DNA of 64,000 nt from Burkholderiaceae bacterium (GTDB lineage Bacteria > Pseudomonadota > Gammaproteobacteria > Burkholderiales > Burkholderiaceae_A): positions 57,588 to 121,587 of the forward strand of contig JAGYIP010000011.1 of NCBI GenBank assembly GCA_018402635.1. The letters are read 5' to 3'. This document shows positions 9,417 through 19,784 of this stretch, in pieces. A program made the translations under genes and the position numbers. The notes beneath the pieces were generated by a model. That model ran no database searches. It was given only the letters and a program-made list of their open reading frames with translations, and was not told the DNA's origin. Position 1 is the stretch's first letter; every line of letters starts with the position of its first letter.

Positions 9417-10125
9417 CCTCCGAGGGCTTGTCCTGCTGCGACTTCGTAAGCTGGTCTTGAAGCTCTTCAATAACGGCGCGTTGCGACTTCAGCTCCTCCA
9501 TCATCTGATGCATCAGAATATCGAGAGGGTCTTGAACCCCCGAGCTAAGGCCGTAGGCCGCAAAGCTCTCGTGGTCCCCCGGGGCGCTGTCTTTCGCAAA
9601 CTCGTCGCTTGCGAGCCGCGCGGGAATGCCCACAACCGTGGCACCCTTGGGAACAGCCTTCACAACCACGGCGTTGGAGCCCACCTTGGCACCCTCGCCC
9701 ACCGTGAAGGGGCCAAGCACTTTTGCACCAGCCCCAATAACAACACCCGCCTCAAGCGTGGGATGGCGTTTAGACCCGCGCTCTAGGGCTGTGCCCCCAA
9801 GCGTGACCCCCTGATAGATGGTGCAGTCATCGCCAACCTCGGCCGTCTCACCAATGACAACGCCGAGCCCATGGTCGATGAATACACGCCGCCCAAGCCG
9901 CGCACCGGGATGAATTTCAATGCCGGTCAGCCAACGCGCAATAAGGCTGGTAAAGCGTGCCAGCCAACGCAAAGGCCCCCAGTTCGACTGCCAGAGCCCA
10001 TGGGCGAGGCGGTGAAACCAGACGGCATGCAGCCCTGGATAGCAGGTTGCCACTTCAAACCGGTTGCGCGCGGCGGGGTCTTTTTCAAGAACCGTATCGA
10101 GATCTTCAAAAAATGTTGAGAGCAT
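9403..10125 (-). CDS. cysE: Serine O-acetyltransferase
   Basis: CysE acetylates serine with acetyl-CoA to make O-acetylserine, the precursor that CysM (57.1-58.0 kb) converts to cysteine. The 240-residue protein has the N-terminal helical domain (DPAARNRFEV-TCYPGLHA) and a left-handed beta-helix of hexapeptide repeats containing the catalytic DHGLGVVIGET segment. A C-terminal coiled tail (MHQMMEELKSQ) is unusual in composition. ATG 10125 is chosen; a TTG three codons upstream is possible. The last 14 bases overlap lpxH tail-to-tail. Confidence 0.93.
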   Translation of the reverse strand: MLSTFFEDLDTVLEKDPAARNRFEVATCYPGLHAVWFHRLAHGLWQSNWGPLRWLARFTSLIARWLTGIEIHPGARLGRRVFIDHGLGVVIGETAEVGDDCTIYQGVTLGGTALERGSKRHPTLEAGVVIGAGAKVLGPFTVGEGAKVGSNAVVVKAVPKGATVVGIPARLASDEFAKDSAPGDHESFAAYGLSSGVQDPLDILMHQMMEELKSQRAVIEELQDQLTKSQQDKPSEATKP

Positions 10126-10145
10126 GGGGTGCAAGCCTACCGTAT

Positions 10146-11009
10146 TCAGCCAAGACGCTTCAGAATCTCCCGGCTTAGCCCATGGAGAAGCTGCGCCTCG
10201 TCCTCAAGCAGTTGGGTGCGTGAGGCGAGCCTTTGCAGACGGTCACGAAAACGACCCGGCTCCTTGGGATCTAAATAGCCCGAGACCAGGGCCAGCTGCT
10301 GCAGTGTGCTGTAGAGCGCCTGAACCGAGGCCGCTGGCGCAAGCGCTGGTGGTGAGCCAGACACAGAAGGCCCCTGCCCCGGCCCCTGTCCCTGCCCCTC
10401 TCCCTGCCCCTTCGCCAGCTCGTCAAGGCCTTGTTGCATGACCAGATGCCTTAGAAAATAGGCCACTACCTGCACCGCCTGCGAGAGGTTAAGCGAGCCA
10501 AAACCAGGGTTCACCGACAGGCCACAGACCCGGCTGCAGCTCATGAGTTCGTCGTTGGTAAGGCCTGCACGCTCGGCACCAAAGACCATGGCCACCGGGG
10601 CCTCAGGGTACAGGCGCAAGAGGTCCAAGGCCTCTTTAAGCCCTTGCTGCAAGGAGCGCCTAGGAGGCTCAAACTCGCGCGGCCTGGCCGTAAAGGCAAG
10701 GCTAAGCAGGCAGGGCTGCAAGGCCTGATCCAGGCTCTGGGCATGGTGAGCCTTTTGAAGAAGGTCATCAGCACCCGAGGCCATGGCTATGGCCTGAGGG
10801 TCGAGCAGCCGCTGAGCCGCCAGGGCCTGGTTACTGTCCACCTGCCAGAGCTGATGAAATCCGGTGACCTTGAGCGCCCGAGCCGTTGCGCCCACATTAC
10901 CCGGATGACTTGGGCTCACCAATACCCAGTGCACACGCGCCAAGACGGCCTGAAGACTTGGGGGATCTTGGCCTTGCTCTACACTAGGTGTTGCTCTTTG
11001 AAAATTCAC
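10146..11009 (-). CDS. trmJ: tRNA (cytidine/uridine-32-2'-O)-methyltransferase
   Basis: TrmJ is a SPOUT-fold methyltransferase that methylates the ribose of position 32 in several tRNAs using S-adenosylmethionine. Visible motifs are [19 protein letters not shown] at the N-terminus, [15 protein letters not shown] and the knot motif [19 protein letters not shown] low-complexity Gly/Gln/Pro stretch precedes the C-terminal helices. The start is taken as GTG at 11009; an open frame continues upstream to 11090 but would run deep into suhB. With this start the divergent suhB ATG is only four bases away, so the exact start is uncertain. Confidence 0.88.
   Translation of the reverse strand: MNFQRATPSVEQGQDPPSLQAVLARVHWVLVSPSHPGNVGATARALKVTGFHQLWQVDSNQALAAQRLLDPQAIAMASGADDLLQKAHHAQSLDQALQPCLLSLAFTARPREFEPPRRSLQQGLKEALDLLRLYPEAPVAMVFGAERAGLTNDELMSCSRVCGLSVNPGFGSLNLSQAVQVVAYFLRHLVMQQGLDELAKGQGEGQGQGPGQGPSVSGSPPALAPAASVQALYSTLQQLALVSGYLDPKEPGRFRDRLQRLASRTQLLEDEAQLLHGLSREILKRLG
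10371..10411. repeat. CCCTGCCC-type low-complexity repeat inside trmJ
   Basis: A run of degenerate six-base units (CCCTGC, CCCTGT, CCCTCT) encodes a Gly-Gln-Gly-Glu/Pro linker in TrmJ. It resembles the hexamer repeat in tilS and the G/C-rich repeat near 38.9 kb. Confidence 0.75.
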
Positions 11010-11013
11010 TCTT

Positions 11014-11868
11014 ATGCATCCAATGCTCAATATTGCGGTGAAAGCCGCACGCAAGGCTGGCACGTTAATTAATCGCGCAAGCCTTGACATCGACCGTGTT
11101 CGAATTAGTCAAAAAGACGAAAACGATTTTGTCACGGAAGTGGATGAAGCCTGTGAGAGGGTCATTATTGAGACGCTTGCACAGTCCTTTCCCAACCACG
11201 GCTTTCTTGGCGAAGAATCGGGACTTACCACTGGTGCAACAGGCGAGGTTAATCAGGACAACCCGCCTGAATTCATCTGGGTCATTGACCCCCTCGATGG
11301 CACCACAAACTTCATCCACGGCATGCCGGTTTATGCGGTCTCCATTGCATTGATGCATAAAGGCCAGATTACCCAGGCGGTTGTCTTTGACCCAAGCCGC
11401 AATGACCTCTTTATTGCATCCAAAGGCAAGGGCGCCTTTCTTAACGACCGACGCCTGCGTGTCTCGCGCCAAGACCGCATTGAAGGCGCCCTTATTGGCA
11501 CAGGGTTCCCGTTTAAGCGGCTTGAACACATGGACGCTTACCTGGCCATGTTTAAGGAAATTAGTAGCAAGGCCGCAGGCCTTCGCAGACCTGGAGCGGC
11601 AGCCATCGATCTTGCCTATGTTGCCGCTGGACGCTACGACGCCTTTTTCGAGCTTGGTCTTATGCCCTGGGATGCCGCAGCCGGGTCCTTGCTTATTACC
11701 GAGGCGGGCGGCTTCGTTGGTAACTTCCAGGGCGACTCCGATTATCTTTTCGCTGAAAATATTGTGGCCGGTAGCCCCAAGGTTTTTGCCCAAATGGTTA
11801 ACTTGTTGTCGAGCTACAAACTTCCGGCCTCCGACCTTGCCCAACGCCTAAGGCCTGCTGGCCACTGA
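11014..11868 (+). CDS. suhB: Inositol-1-monophosphatase family protein
   Basis: SuhB hydrolyses inositol 1-phosphate and, in E. coli, also binds RNA polymerase and NusA in rRNA antitermination. The protein (284 residues) starts [16 protein letters not shown], the usual family start. It has the lithium-sensitive phosphatase metal motifs: EESG, then [12 protein letters not shown], then [16 protein letters not shown]. It lies head-to-head with trmJ with a gap of four bases, so its promoter must lie inside trmJ coding sequence or the two share control. mutS begins five bases after the stop. Confidence 0.94.
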   Translation: MHPMLNIAVKAARKAGTLINRASLDIDRVRISQKDENDFVTEVDEACERVIIETLAQSFPNHGFLGEESGLTTGATGEVNQDNPPEFIWVIDPLDGTTNFIHGMPVYAVSIALMHKGQITQAVVFDPSRNDLFIASKGKGAFLNDRRLRVSRQDRIEGALIGTGFPFKRLEHMDAYLAMFKEISSKAAGLRRPGAAAIDLAYVAAGRYDAFFELGLMPWDAAAGSLLITEAGGFVGNFQGDSDYLFAENIVAGSPKVFAQMVNLLSSYKLPASDLAQRLRPAGH

Positions 11869-11873
11869 ACCAG

Positions 11874-14462
11874 GTGGCTGAGAACCTAAGCAGCCACACT
11901 CCCATGATGCAGCAGTACCTGCGCATCAAGGCGAGTCATCGTGATGCCCTTTTGTTTTACCGCATGGGGGACTTCTACGAACTCTTTTTCGACGATGCCC
12001 TTGCGGCTGCAAAGATTCTTGGCATAACCGTCACCCAGCGCGGGCAGAGTGCAGGCTCGCCTGTTGTTATGGCAGGCGTGCCGGTGGTCTCGGCCGAAAA
12101 TTACCTTGTCAAGCTTATCCAGGCAGGCCAGTCGGTGGCGGTCTGCGAGCAGGTGGGTGACCCCGCTACAAGCAAGGGGCCTGTTGAACGCAAGGTGGTT
12201 CGGGTAATTACCGCAGGCACCCTGCATGAACAGGGCCTTCTTCCAGAAAAAGACAGTGCATGGCTTGCCGCCATTGCGCCATCGGAGCAGGCCATTGCCT
12301 GGCTGGATGTCTCAACGGGGTCCATCCATTTCTGCCCTTACACCGCGCAGACGCAGCCTTCTTGTGCGGCCTGGCTTGAGGCCATGCTTCAGGCCCTTCA
12401 GCCTGCGGAGCTCTTACTGGCTGAATCGGCATCTACAAAAAACGAGGCCCTGCAAGACCTTCTGAAAGTAACGCTACGACGACGACCCGACTGGGAGTTT
12501 GATGCGGACCAGGGCGAGGCCCTGCTGAAAGAGCGCCTTGGGGTTGCCTCCTTGGCGGGCTTTGAGCTCACAGGCGATAAAGCTTCGCAGGAGGCCTTAT
12601 CTTGCATGGCCGCGCTAATTCAATATGCAGAACTCAGTCTGGGCCAGCCCCTTCGCTACCTTCAGGCGCCCCGCAGGCAGAGCAACCACCAGACGCTTGA
12701 GATCGACGCGGTGGCAAGGCGCACCCTTGAAATTACAACGCCTTTGTTTTCAGAGGCTCAGGCCCAGACCCCCACACTTTTAAGCGTCATGGACCGTTGC
12801 CAGACAACCCCCGGAAGCCGGCAGCTTCGTCAATGGCTTACCAACCCGCTTCTTGACAACCATGCGCTTGCCGCACGTCAAGAGGCCATCGCCTGGCTTG
12901 CCGAGCAACTCGAGACCACCAAGACCGTCTGTGCATTTCTTCGCGGAACATCCGACCTTGCAAGGCTCTCAAGCCGACTGGCCTTAAAGCAGTCGCGACC
13001 TCGGGAGCTTATGGCTATTGCACAGTCGTGCCAGGCCCTTCAGCCCATTGCACAAAGACTTCAACCGTCGACCTCCCTTTTAGAAACGCTTGCGGCCCCG
13101 CTTGATCAGCACGTCTTAACGACAGCCGCCGAAGAGCTTCTTAAAAGGCTTGTGGATGAGCCGCCTGCCCTTGCTCGCGACGGTGGAGTCTTTCGTGAGG
13201 GCTTCGACAGCCTGTTGGATGAACTACGAGGGCTGCGTCAGAACAGCGACCAGTTCCTGCTTGAGCTTGAGGCCCGTGAGAAGGCGGCCACAGGCATTCC
13301 AACACTAAAGGTTGGATTTAACGCTGTGCACGGCTACTTCATTGAGGTTTCAGCAGGCCAGGCCACGAAGGCTCCAAGCCATTACCAGCGTCGGCAGACC
13401 TTAAAGAATGCTGAGCGATTTATTACGCCAGAGCTCAAAGCCTTTGAAGAAAAGGCGCTGAGCGCCCAGGAGCGTGCTTTGGCGCGCGAGCGCGAGCTTT
13501 ATGACGAGCTGCTTGAGTGGCTTCAGCCCACGGTGCGACCGCTTCAGGCCGCAGCCGAGGCCTTGGCGCAGATTGATGTCTTTCAATCACTTGCAAGCTT
13601 TATCGTTAACGACGACTGGCAGATGCCCGCCTTGTCGAACGAGGCTGAAATTGAAATTCTCGATGGCCGCCACCCCGTTCTTGCCACGGGACTTACAGAC
13701 TACACGCCGAATTCCATTGGAATGAACACGGCGCAGCGACTCTTTGTTATTACAGGACCAAACATGGGGGGCAAGTCCACCTTCATGCGTCAGACTGCCC
13801 TGTTGGTTATTCTTGCCCGTATCGGGGCACCTCTACCTGCACGCCAGGCCCGTATTGGTGGCATTGACCGAATCTTTACTCGCATTGGTGCAGCCGACGA
13901 TCTGGCCGGAGGTCGTTCGACCTTTATGGTGGAAATGACAGAGGCCGCCGTAATACTGAACCGCGCTGGCCCGAAAAGCCTGGTTCTTATGGATGAGATT
14001 GGCCGCGGCACCTCCACCTCCGATGGGCTTGCGCTTGCCTGGGCGATTGCCGAGGAGCTTGCCAAAACAAACGCCTGCCTCTGTCTTTTTGCAACCCATT
14101 ATTTTGAACTGACCGCCTTGGCCAATGAACGGCCTGAGGTTGTTAACCTTCATGTCTCCGCGGTTGAGCACAACGATCAGCTGGTCTTCCTTCACCAGAT
14201 TCAGCCCGGACCGGCAAGTAAGAGCTTTGGGCTTCAGGTCGCGCAGCTTGCGGGACTTTCTGCCGATGTCATTCAGAACGCAGTCGCCGCGCAGGCCATG
14301 TTTCAGCCCCAGGGCCTTGTAAGGACACTCTCTGCGAAGGAAGAGCACAAGACGCCGGCCTCCGGTGGCAAGACAACAGCATTACGAAAGGTCGCTGCAA
14401 CTCAGGCTTCCCCCAATCAAGAAAAAGACTCCGGTGCCCCGCAGCTTGGCCTCTTTCAGTAA
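11874..14462 (+). CDS. mutS: DNA mismatch repair protein MutS
   Basis: MutS recognises base mismatches and small loops and recruits MutL. The 862-residue protein contains the mismatch-reading Phe-x-Glu motif (MGDFYELF, about residue 39), the connector and lever domains, Walker A GPNMGGKS starting at residue 628, Walker B DEIGRGTS at 707, and the C-terminal dimerisation helices. The start is GTG at 11874; an ATG at 11904 is a possible alternative, but related proteins have the [11 protein letters not shown] leader included here. A full-length intact mutS argues against a simple mutS mutator behind the frameshifts elsewhere. Confidence 0.97.
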   Translation: MAENLSSHTPMMQQYLRIKASHRDALLFYRMGDFYELFFDDALAAAKILGITVTQRGQSAGSPVVMAGVPVVSAENYLVKLIQAGQSVAVCEQVGDPATSKGPVERKVVRVITAGTLHEQGLLPEKDSAWLAAIAPSEQAIAWLDVSTGSIHFCPYTAQTQPSCAAWLEAMLQALQPAELLLAESASTKNEALQDLLKVTLRRRPDWEFDADQGEALLKERLGVASLAGFELTGDKASQEALSCMAALIQYAELSLGQPLRYLQAPRRQSNHQTLEIDAVARRTLEITTPLFSEAQAQTPTLLSVMDRCQTTPGSRQLRQWLTNPLLDNHALAARQEAIAWLAEQLETTKTVCAFLRGTSDLARLSSRLALKQSRPRELMAIAQSCQALQPIAQRLQPSTSLLETLAAPLDQHVLTTAAEELLKRLVDEPPALARDGGVFREGFDSLLDELRGLRQNSDQFLLELEAREKAATGIPTLKVGFNAVHGYFIEVSAGQATKAPSHYQRRQTLKNAERFITPELKAFEEKALSAQERALARERELYDELLEWLQPTVRPLQAAAEALAQIDVFQSLASFIVNDDWQMPALSNEAEIEILDGRHPVLATGLTDYTPNSIGMNTAQRLFVITGPNMGGKSTFMRQTALLVILARIGAPLPARQARIGGIDRIFTRIGAADDLAGGRSTFMVEMTEAAVILNRAGPKSLVLMDEIGRGTSTSDGLALAWAIAEELAKTNACLCLFATHYFELTALANERPEVVNLHVSAVEHNDQLVFLHQIQPGPASKSFGLQVAQLAGLSADVIQNAVAAQAMFQPQGLVRTLSAKEEHKTPASGGKTTALRKVAATQASPNQEKDSGAPQLGLFQ

Positions 14463-15648
14463 AACAGCCCTTCAATGCCTGGGCGGGCTCACGCCCGAGC
14501 GCTTCATGCGCGACCACTGGCAGAAGAAGCCCTTGGTTGTTCGGGGAGCCTTCCCCAGTTGGCAGCTTGCGGCAAAAGGCAGTCGTCCCATTGATAAGGA
14601 CGATGTCTTTGCGCTGTCAGCTAACGAGAGGCTGTCGTCGCGCTTTGTCAACGCAAGCTATGAGCTGCGTCATGGCCCCTTTCGGCGCCGGCAGCTACCA
14701 GGTCTTAAGACGCCCGGCTGGACAGTTTTAGTTCAGCAGACCAATACCGTATGGCCTGCCGCAGAGGCCTTCTTAGATACCTTTCGCTTTATACCCAGCT
14801 GCCGGCTTGATGACCTGATGGTCAGCCTTGCCTCCGACCAGGGCGGCATTGGGGCCCATGTGGATTCCTACGATGTCTTTCTCATTCAGGCCTATGGCTG
14901 TCGACGCTGGGAGGTGGCTGAGGCATTTCAGCCCGATATTCAAGACGGCCTTGACTTGAAAATACTCAAACGCTTTAAGCCTGAGGCAAGCTACGACATG
15001 CACCCAGGCGACCTTCTGTACCTTCCTCCCGGCGTTGCTCACCGTGGAACGGCACAAGGCACGAACTGCATCACCTACTCGGTTGGTTTTCGGGCCGCCA
15101 ATCGGCTTGAGATCGCCGATGAGAGCTTCATGGCGCACCTTAGCGGCCTGTCTGACAGCCCTTGGAAGGACCCCTGGCTTCAGGCCACCGACAAGCCCAG
15201 CCGCATTCCAGCGAGGCTTTTAAAAACCATGACCGATCAGGTCATGGCATGCCTTCCCACACGTCAGCAGGTGGAAGACCAGGTGGTGGCCAGCCTGTCC
15301 GAACCGGCCAGTTCGGTCTATTTCAACCCACCCCAATCCAATGCAAAAACCTTAGCCCGCTTCAGAGCCGATCTGCAAAAAGGCTGTGAGATTCAGCTGT
15401 GTCTTGGAAGCCGCATTCTTATTGCAGGCAGCCGTGTCGCGGTGAACGGCGAACTAATGTCGCTTTCGACCCTGCCCCCAGCCCTTGAATCGAGAACAGC
15501 CCAATACATGGAGATTCTGGCCGAGAGACGCCGGCTTGACTCAAAATGTTGCAATGCAATAGCCTCTGACGCTGCAATTCTAGAAATATTTTATAAAATA
15601 TATTTGGCGGGATTTATTGAGTATTTAGAAAAAAATAAAGGAAGTTAG
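14434..15648 (+). CDS. Cupin/JmjC-like 50S L16 arginine hydroxylase (RoxA/YcfD type)
   Basis: A 2-oxoglutarate and Fe(II) oxygenase of the YcfD/RoxA ribosomal oxygenase family, which hydroxylates an arginine of ribosomal protein L16. It shows the family opening [18 protein letters not shown], the metal ligands His142-x-Asp144 ([10 protein letters not shown]) and His203 (PPGVAHRG), and a C-terminal winged-helix-like region. The start is uncertain: GTG 14434 (used here) or TTG 14446, both inside the end of mutS. The last 30 residues are encoded by strikingly AT-rich DNA. Function is inferred from family. Confidence 0.82.
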   Translation: MPRSLASFSKTALQCLGGLTPERFMRDHWQKKPLVVRGAFPSWQLAAKGSRPIDKDDVFALSANERLSSRFVNASYELRHGPFRRRQLPGLKTPGWTVLVQQTNTVWPAAEAFLDTFRFIPSCRLDDLMVSLASDQGGIGAHVDSYDVFLIQAYGCRRWEVAEAFQPDIQDGLDLKILKRFKPEASYDMHPGDLLYLPPGVAHRGTAQGTNCITYSVGFRAANRLEIADESFMAHLSGLSDSPWKDPWLQATDKPSRIPARLLKTMTDQVMACLPTRQQVEDQVVASLSEPASSVYFNPPQSNAKTLARFRADLQKGCEIQLCLGSRILIAGSRVAVNGELMSLSTLPPALESRTAQYMEILAERRRLDSKCCNAIASDAAILEIFYKIYLAGFIEYLEKNKGS

Positions 15649-15744
15649 CGTCTTTCTTAGGGTAAAAACTAGCTATGATCAAAGTGCTTTTTTGAGATTT
15701 TGCTGTTTCGCACAATTTTAAGAATAAATGCCTTATTCGGTTTT
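15649..15744. other. AT-rich convergent intergenic region
   Basis: This gap between two convergent genes is much richer in A and T than its surroundings, and the richness begins about 80 bases earlier inside the cupin gene. Around 15721-15749 a weak inverted repeat (AATAA with TTATT) followed by a T run could be a poor bidirectional terminator. No gene is seen. Confidence 0.4.
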
Positions 15745-16512
15745 TTATTGAATGGCTACCCAGTCAAAACCTTCGTCTTGATTCGCAATAAAGCGCTGGG
15801 TTGAGGCCGGAAGATGCCTGGTGAGCAATGGCTCCACCAGATCGGGCGAGTTGTTCTGTTGGCTTAAATGAGCGGCAACCACAACCTGCAAAGAATCAGA
15901 GGCGGCTTGAGAAAGAATATCTGCAGCCTCTTTATTTGAAAGATGGCCAGAAGAGCCGCCCACACGGGCCTTTAAACTGCTTGGGTAGGTTCCATTCATA
16001 AGCATGTCCCGGTCGTGGTTAAACTCTAGAACTAAGGCATCCAGACCCTTTAAACGCTCACGCAGATACGAGGTTGCGCAGCCAAGGTCGGTCACCATCG
16101 CAAAGCGACGACCCTTAAATGCAACCTCAAGCGCAATAGGCTCGCGGGCATCGTGCGGCACCACAATTGGATTAAGCTGCAGTCCTTGAAGGCCTAGGGG
16201 CCGATGGGGACAAAGGGCATGGGTTGTGACGTTCTTCCAATGGTCAGCCCCCATGGCCGCAAGCGTTCCGTGGCTTGCTAGCACAGGGCAGTCGGCCGCC
16301 CTTGCAAGCTTGGCCACACCGCCTACATGGTCGCCATGTTCATGCGTCACCAAAATGAAATCGAGGTCACAAGGGGCTAACTGACGACGGCTTAACCGCT
16401 CTTCAACATCGCGCAGTCCAAGCCCGCAGTCAACCATAAAGGTTGCATCCAGGGTTTGAACAACCAGGGCATTGCCCTGGCTGCCACTGCTAAGACTGGT
16501 AAAGCGAAACAA
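15745..16512 (-). CDS. MBL-fold metallohydrolase (YycJ-like)
   Basis: A 255-residue metallo-beta-lactamase fold protein with the dinuclear zinc motif THEHGDH (His57, His59, Asp61, His62), the later VTDLG aspartate and the C-terminal VAAHLSQQNN histidine. The sequence SSGSQGNA near the N-terminus is typical of the YycJ/WalJ-like group, some of which are suspected exonucleases or hydrolases linked to DNA metabolism. The TTG start follows the bamC stop by 28 bases, suggesting an operon dapA-bamC-this gene. The substrate is unknown. Confidence 0.83.
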   Translation of the reverse strand: MFRFTSLSSGSQGNALVVQTLDATFMVDCGLGLRDVEERLSRRQLAPCDLDFILVTHEHGDHVGGVAKLARAADCPVLASHGTLAAMGADHWKNVTTHALCPHRPLGLQGLQLNPIVVPHDAREPIALEVAFKGRRFAMVTDLGCATSYLRERLKGLDALVLEFNHDRDMLMNGTYPSSLKARVGGSSGHLSNKEAADILSQAASDSLQVVVAAHLSQQNNSPDLVEPLLTRHLPASTQRFIANQDEGFDWVAIQ

Positions 16513-16540
16513 GGGCGAAAGAGGTTAAGGCCACTGCCCG

Positions 16541-17659
16541 CTATTTCACTTGATCGAATAAGACCGAAAGAAGCTGCCTTGCGTTACGGTCGTTCGTTGG
16601 ATCACCCTTTTGGTTTAGAACACGAACCTGGGAGGCACCCGTCTGCTCAACAACCTGAACCTGATAAACCAAGGCCGACTCATCAGGCTTTGAGGCAAAG
16701 ATTCGGCCGAAAAAACCCTTCTTATCTGCCAGCTCTTGGGTTGGGTCACGATAACGAATATAGAAAAGACCTTTCGATCGGTCGCGGTCTTCCACCGAGA
16801 AGCCAAGACGATCAATAGCTACACCAACCCGCCGCCAGGCACGATCGAAGGGTTCAGCAAGCTGAATAAGTCCCAGGCCGTTGGTGTTGGTCATTCGAGC
16901 AAAGTCTGCCGCTGCCTTTTGACCCTGTGCCACCAAGCCTGCTGCCTGAGCCTCGTTAGCACCAAGCTTCACCATCAGGCGACGAAGAAAGGTCTCCTCG
17001 AGCTGAGGGTCGGGTGCTCTGTTTGTCCAGGTGGGGGTGCCACCGTCGCCTTTAATAACCTCTTGAAGGCCTCGATGAACCAGAGAGATTTCGGTTTGTT
17101 CAGGGCCAAGCCGCTCGAGGCGAATACGGAACATGTCACGCAGGCCTGTGTCATAGACCCGGTCGAAAACCCGACCGATGGTCTTGCGAATAAAGTCTTC
17201 TGGAATTTTCGAGCGATCTTCAGCCCATTCGGTTTCCAAATAGCCAATGGCGGGGTCTTCTTGCGCAATGGCAAAGCCCGAGTCAACCCAGAACTGCCGA
17301 ACCACGGGCCAAAGACGTTCAGCGGGCTGATTCACCACCAGGACCGTCTGCACACCAATACGACGAATCTCCATGCCCGACACGGCAGGCAGCACACCGG
17401 ATGCTTCAGCTGCCTGCTGACGCGAACCCTGCTGACGTTCGAACTGTGAGCGACTAGCAGAACCCGAGGCGGGAACAGAAAAACGGTCATCGCGCGAGGG
17501 CGCAATGAGATCGGGGGGGACCTCAAGTGGCTTATCAACAGGCCGGGCCGACTGGTAATCGATGTCGTTGGCACGCGTGATGGCAGAGCAGCCTACCAAA
17601 ACGCCAAGGCTAGAAAGAAGGGCCACCACTACGAGAGGCCGACGCAAAGACTGACTCAT
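16541..17659 (-). CDS. bamC: Outer membrane assembly lipoprotein BamC
   Basis: BamC (NlpB) is a lipoprotein of the BAM complex that inserts beta-barrel proteins in the outer membrane. The 372-residue protein has a positively charged N-terminus, a hydrophobic stretch and a lipobox LVGC with Cys24 as the lipidated residue. A low-complexity unstructured stretch (to about residue 90) is followed by two helix-grip domains. Its ATG overlaps the dapA stop by four bases; bamC following dapA is the standard proteobacterial arrangement. Confidence 0.93.
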   Translation of the reverse strand: MSQSLRRPLVVVALLSSLGVLVGCSAITRANDIDYQSARPVDKPLEVPPDLIAPSRDDRFSVPASGSASRSQFERQQGSRQQAAEASGVLPAVSGMEIRRIGVQTVLVVNQPAERLWPVVRQFWVDSGFAIAQEDPAIGYLETEWAEDRSKIPEDFIRKTIGRVFDRVYDTGLRDMFRIRLERLGPEQTEISLVHRGLQEVIKGDGGTPTWTNRAPDPQLEETFLRRLMVKLGANEAQAAGLVAQGQKAAADFARMTNTNGLGLIQLAEPFDRAWRRVGVAIDRLGFSVEDRDRSKGLFYIRYRDPTQELADKKGFFGRIFASKPDESALVYQVQVVEQTGASQVRVLNQKGDPTNDRNARQLLSVLFDQVK

Positions 17660-18543
17660 GAACAGACTCCCAGTGACAACAAGACAGATTCCAACTCACG
17701 CTGATGCGCCTCGGAAAGACCAACCAAAGGCAGACGAATGCCCGCTTTAATTTTAGCCATTCGCCACAGCGCCCACTTCACTGGCACGGGATTGGGCTCG
17801 ATAAACATAAGGCGATGAAGCGGAAGCAGCCAACGATTGAGAGCGGCAGCCTCGCGGGCCTGGCCGGCCATGGCAAGACGACAGAGCTCGGCCATGGCTT
17901 TGGGCATGACATTGGCGGTGACCGACACATTGCCCCGGCCACCCATAAGCATAAGCCCCACCGCTGTCGCATCGTCCCCGCTGTACACCGCAAAGTCATC
18001 GGGCAGTTCTCGAATAAGCCACTGCCCGCGCTCAAGATTGCCAGTGGCATCTTTAATACCCACAACATTGGGAATTTGGGCAAGCCTTACCGTGGTCTCG
18101 GTCTGCAGGTCGGCCACGGTTCGACCCGGCACGTTGTAAAGAATGATGGGCAGATCGCAGGATTCGGCAATGGCCCGAAAATGTTCGTAGAGCCCGGCTT
18201 GTGTGGGTTTGTTGTAGTAGGGCACAACCTGCAGGCTTGCATCGGCACCAAGACGCTGCGCCTCTTGGGTAAGCTCAACGGCCTCTGCGGTTGAGTTAGC
18301 CCCCGTGCCCGCAATCACGGGAATACGACCGGCTGCGGTTTTAACGGCGGTCTCAATGAGCTGAAGGTGCTCTTCAACATTTACCGTGGGTGACTCTCCG
18401 CTTGTGCCCACCGCAACAATGGCATCCGTGCCCTGCTCCATGTGCCAATGAATAAGCGCCTCGTAGGCAGGAAGGTCAAGCAGACCCTCCTCGGTCATGG
18501 GGGTGACAATGGCCACCAGACTTCCAGAAACAGAAAAGGTCAT
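17656..18543 (-). CDS. dapA: 4-hydroxy-tetrahydrodipicolinate synthase
   Basis: DapA condenses pyruvate with aspartate semialdehyde, the first committed step to lysine and diaminopimelate. The 295-residue protein has the Schiff-base lysine Lys164 (VGIKDATGN), catalytic Tyr136 (ILYNVPGRT) and the VGTSGES substrate loop (Thr47). Length matches E. coli DapA (292). It is followed by bamC with an ATGA overlap and preceded by trpS on the same strand with a 30-base gap. Confidence 0.97.
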   Translation of the reverse strand: MTFSVSGSLVAIVTPMTEEGLLDLPAYEALIHWHMEQGTDAIVAVGTSGESPTVNVEEHLQLIETAVKTAAGRIPVIAGTGANSTAEAVELTQEAQRLGADASLQVVPYYNKPTQAGLYEHFRAIAESCDLPIILYNVPGRTVADLQTETTVRLAQIPNVVGIKDATGNLERGQWLIRELPDDFAVYSGDDATAVGLMLMGGRGNVSVTANVMPKAMAELCRLAMAGQAREAAALNRWLLPLHRLMFIEPNPVPVKWALWRMAKIKAGIRLPLVGLSEAHQRELESVLLSLGVCS

Positions 18544-18573
18544 GGGTAAGGTCGTCCTATTACACCGCTTGCA

Positions 18574-19773
18574 TTAGTAATTCAGGCCCATGGCCTCACG
18601 CACATCACGCATGGTCTGCTTGGCAAGATCTCTTGCCTTCTCGCAGCCATCGGCAACAATACTTTTAACCAGGTCGGGCTCTTCCAAGTAGGGCCTTGCT
18701 CGTTCATTGAAAACGGCCTGCTCGGCTAAAACGGCATCAATAACGGGCTGCTTGCATTCAAGGCAGCCAATGCCCGCTGAACGGCAGCCCTGGTCGGCCC
18801 AGCTGCGCTGCTCGTCGCTGGTGTAAACGTTGTGAAGCGTCCATACAGGGCAGTTCTCGGGGTTGCCAGGGTCGGACCGTCTTACCCTGGCGGGGTCGGT
18901 TGGCATGGTTCGAATTTTCTTCACCACGGAATCGGTGTCCTCACGCAGGCCAATGGTGTTGTTGTAGCTTTTGCTCATCTTCTGACCATCAAGCCCGGTA
19001 AGCCGGGAAGCCTCAGTGAGAAGTGCCTGGGGCTCAACAAGAATAAGGCGCCGAGCGCCTTCCAGATAACCAAACAGCAGTTCACGGTCATCCATGGTGA
19101 GGTTCTGGGCCTCTTGTAGTACGGCCTTGGCCTGCTCGAGTGCAGGCTCGTCGCCCTGCTCTTGGAATCGGGTTCGAAGCTCGCGAACAAGCCGAGCACG
19201 TTTGGAGCCAAGCTTCTTTACGGCCTCTTCGGCCTTAAGCTCAAAATCGGGCTCGCGACCATAAAGGTGGTTAAAACGACGCGCAACCTCACGGGTGAGT
19301 TCAACATGAGGCACCTGGTCTTCGCCCACAGGAACATGCCCGGCTCGATAGATAAGAATGTCAGCCGACTGAAGCAGGGGGTAACCCAGAAAGCCATAGG
19401 TTGAGAGATCTTTTTCGGACAGACGTTCTTGCTGATCTTTATAAGTAGGCACTCGCTCAAGCCAGCCAAGTGGTGTGCACATGGAGAGCAAAAGGTGCAG
19501 TTCCGCATGTTCGGGCACCCGCGACTGAATAAAGAGCGTGACCTGATTGGGGTCGATACCGGCTGCAAGCCAGTCGATCACCATCTGCCAGACGTTCTCT
19601 CCAACAATTTGAGGGCTGTCGTAATGGGTTGTTAGAGCATGCCAATCGGCAACGAAAAACAGGCACTCGTACTCGGACTGAAGGCGAACCCAGTTCTTGA
19701 GCACCCCATGGTAGTGACCAAGATGCAAAGCGCCGGTTGGACGCATGCCCGAAAGGACGCGTTGGGGATACAT
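18574..19773 (-). CDS. trpS: Tryptophanyl-tRNA synthetase
   Basis: A class I aminoacyl-tRNA synthetase of 399 residues. The HIGH-type motif is HLGH at residues 17-20 and KMSKS lies near residue 266 (DGQKMSKSYNN). The protein is longer than the roughly 334-residue E. coli enzyme because of an insertion before KMSKS (about residues 165-255), which I recall as common in Burkholderiales forms. A run CRSAGIGCLECK late in the protein includes clustered cysteines. It probably shares a transcript with the upstream PHP phosphatase, 11 bases away. Confidence 0.95.
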   Translation of the reverse strand: MYPQRVLSGMRPTGALHLGHYHGVLKNWVRLQSEYECLFFVADWHALTTHYDSPQIVGENVWQMVIDWLAAGIDPNQVTLFIQSRVPEHAELHLLLSMCTPLGWLERVPTYKDQQERLSEKDLSTYGFLGYPLLQSADILIYRAGHVPVGEDQVPHVELTREVARRFNHLYGREPDFELKAEEAVKKLGSKRARLVRELRTRFQEQGDEPALEQAKAVLQEAQNLTMDDRELLFGYLEGARRLILVEPQALLTEASRLTGLDGQKMSKSYNNTIGLREDTDSVVKKIRTMPTDPARVRRSDPGNPENCPVWTLHNVYTSDEQRSWADQGCRSAGIGCLECKQPVIDAVLAEQAVFNERARPYLEEPDLVKSIVADGCEKARDLAKQTMRDVREAMGLNY

Positions 19774-19784
19774 AGAGCCTTATT

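Noticed and set aside
10978..11013. Promoter for suhB with -10 TACACT
   Set aside because: The -35 match is poor and the position lies inside trmJ; not strong enough to list.
11010..11090. Upstream extension of trmJ
   Set aside because: It overlaps the start of suhB on the other strand and is not part of the conserved SPOUT N-terminus.
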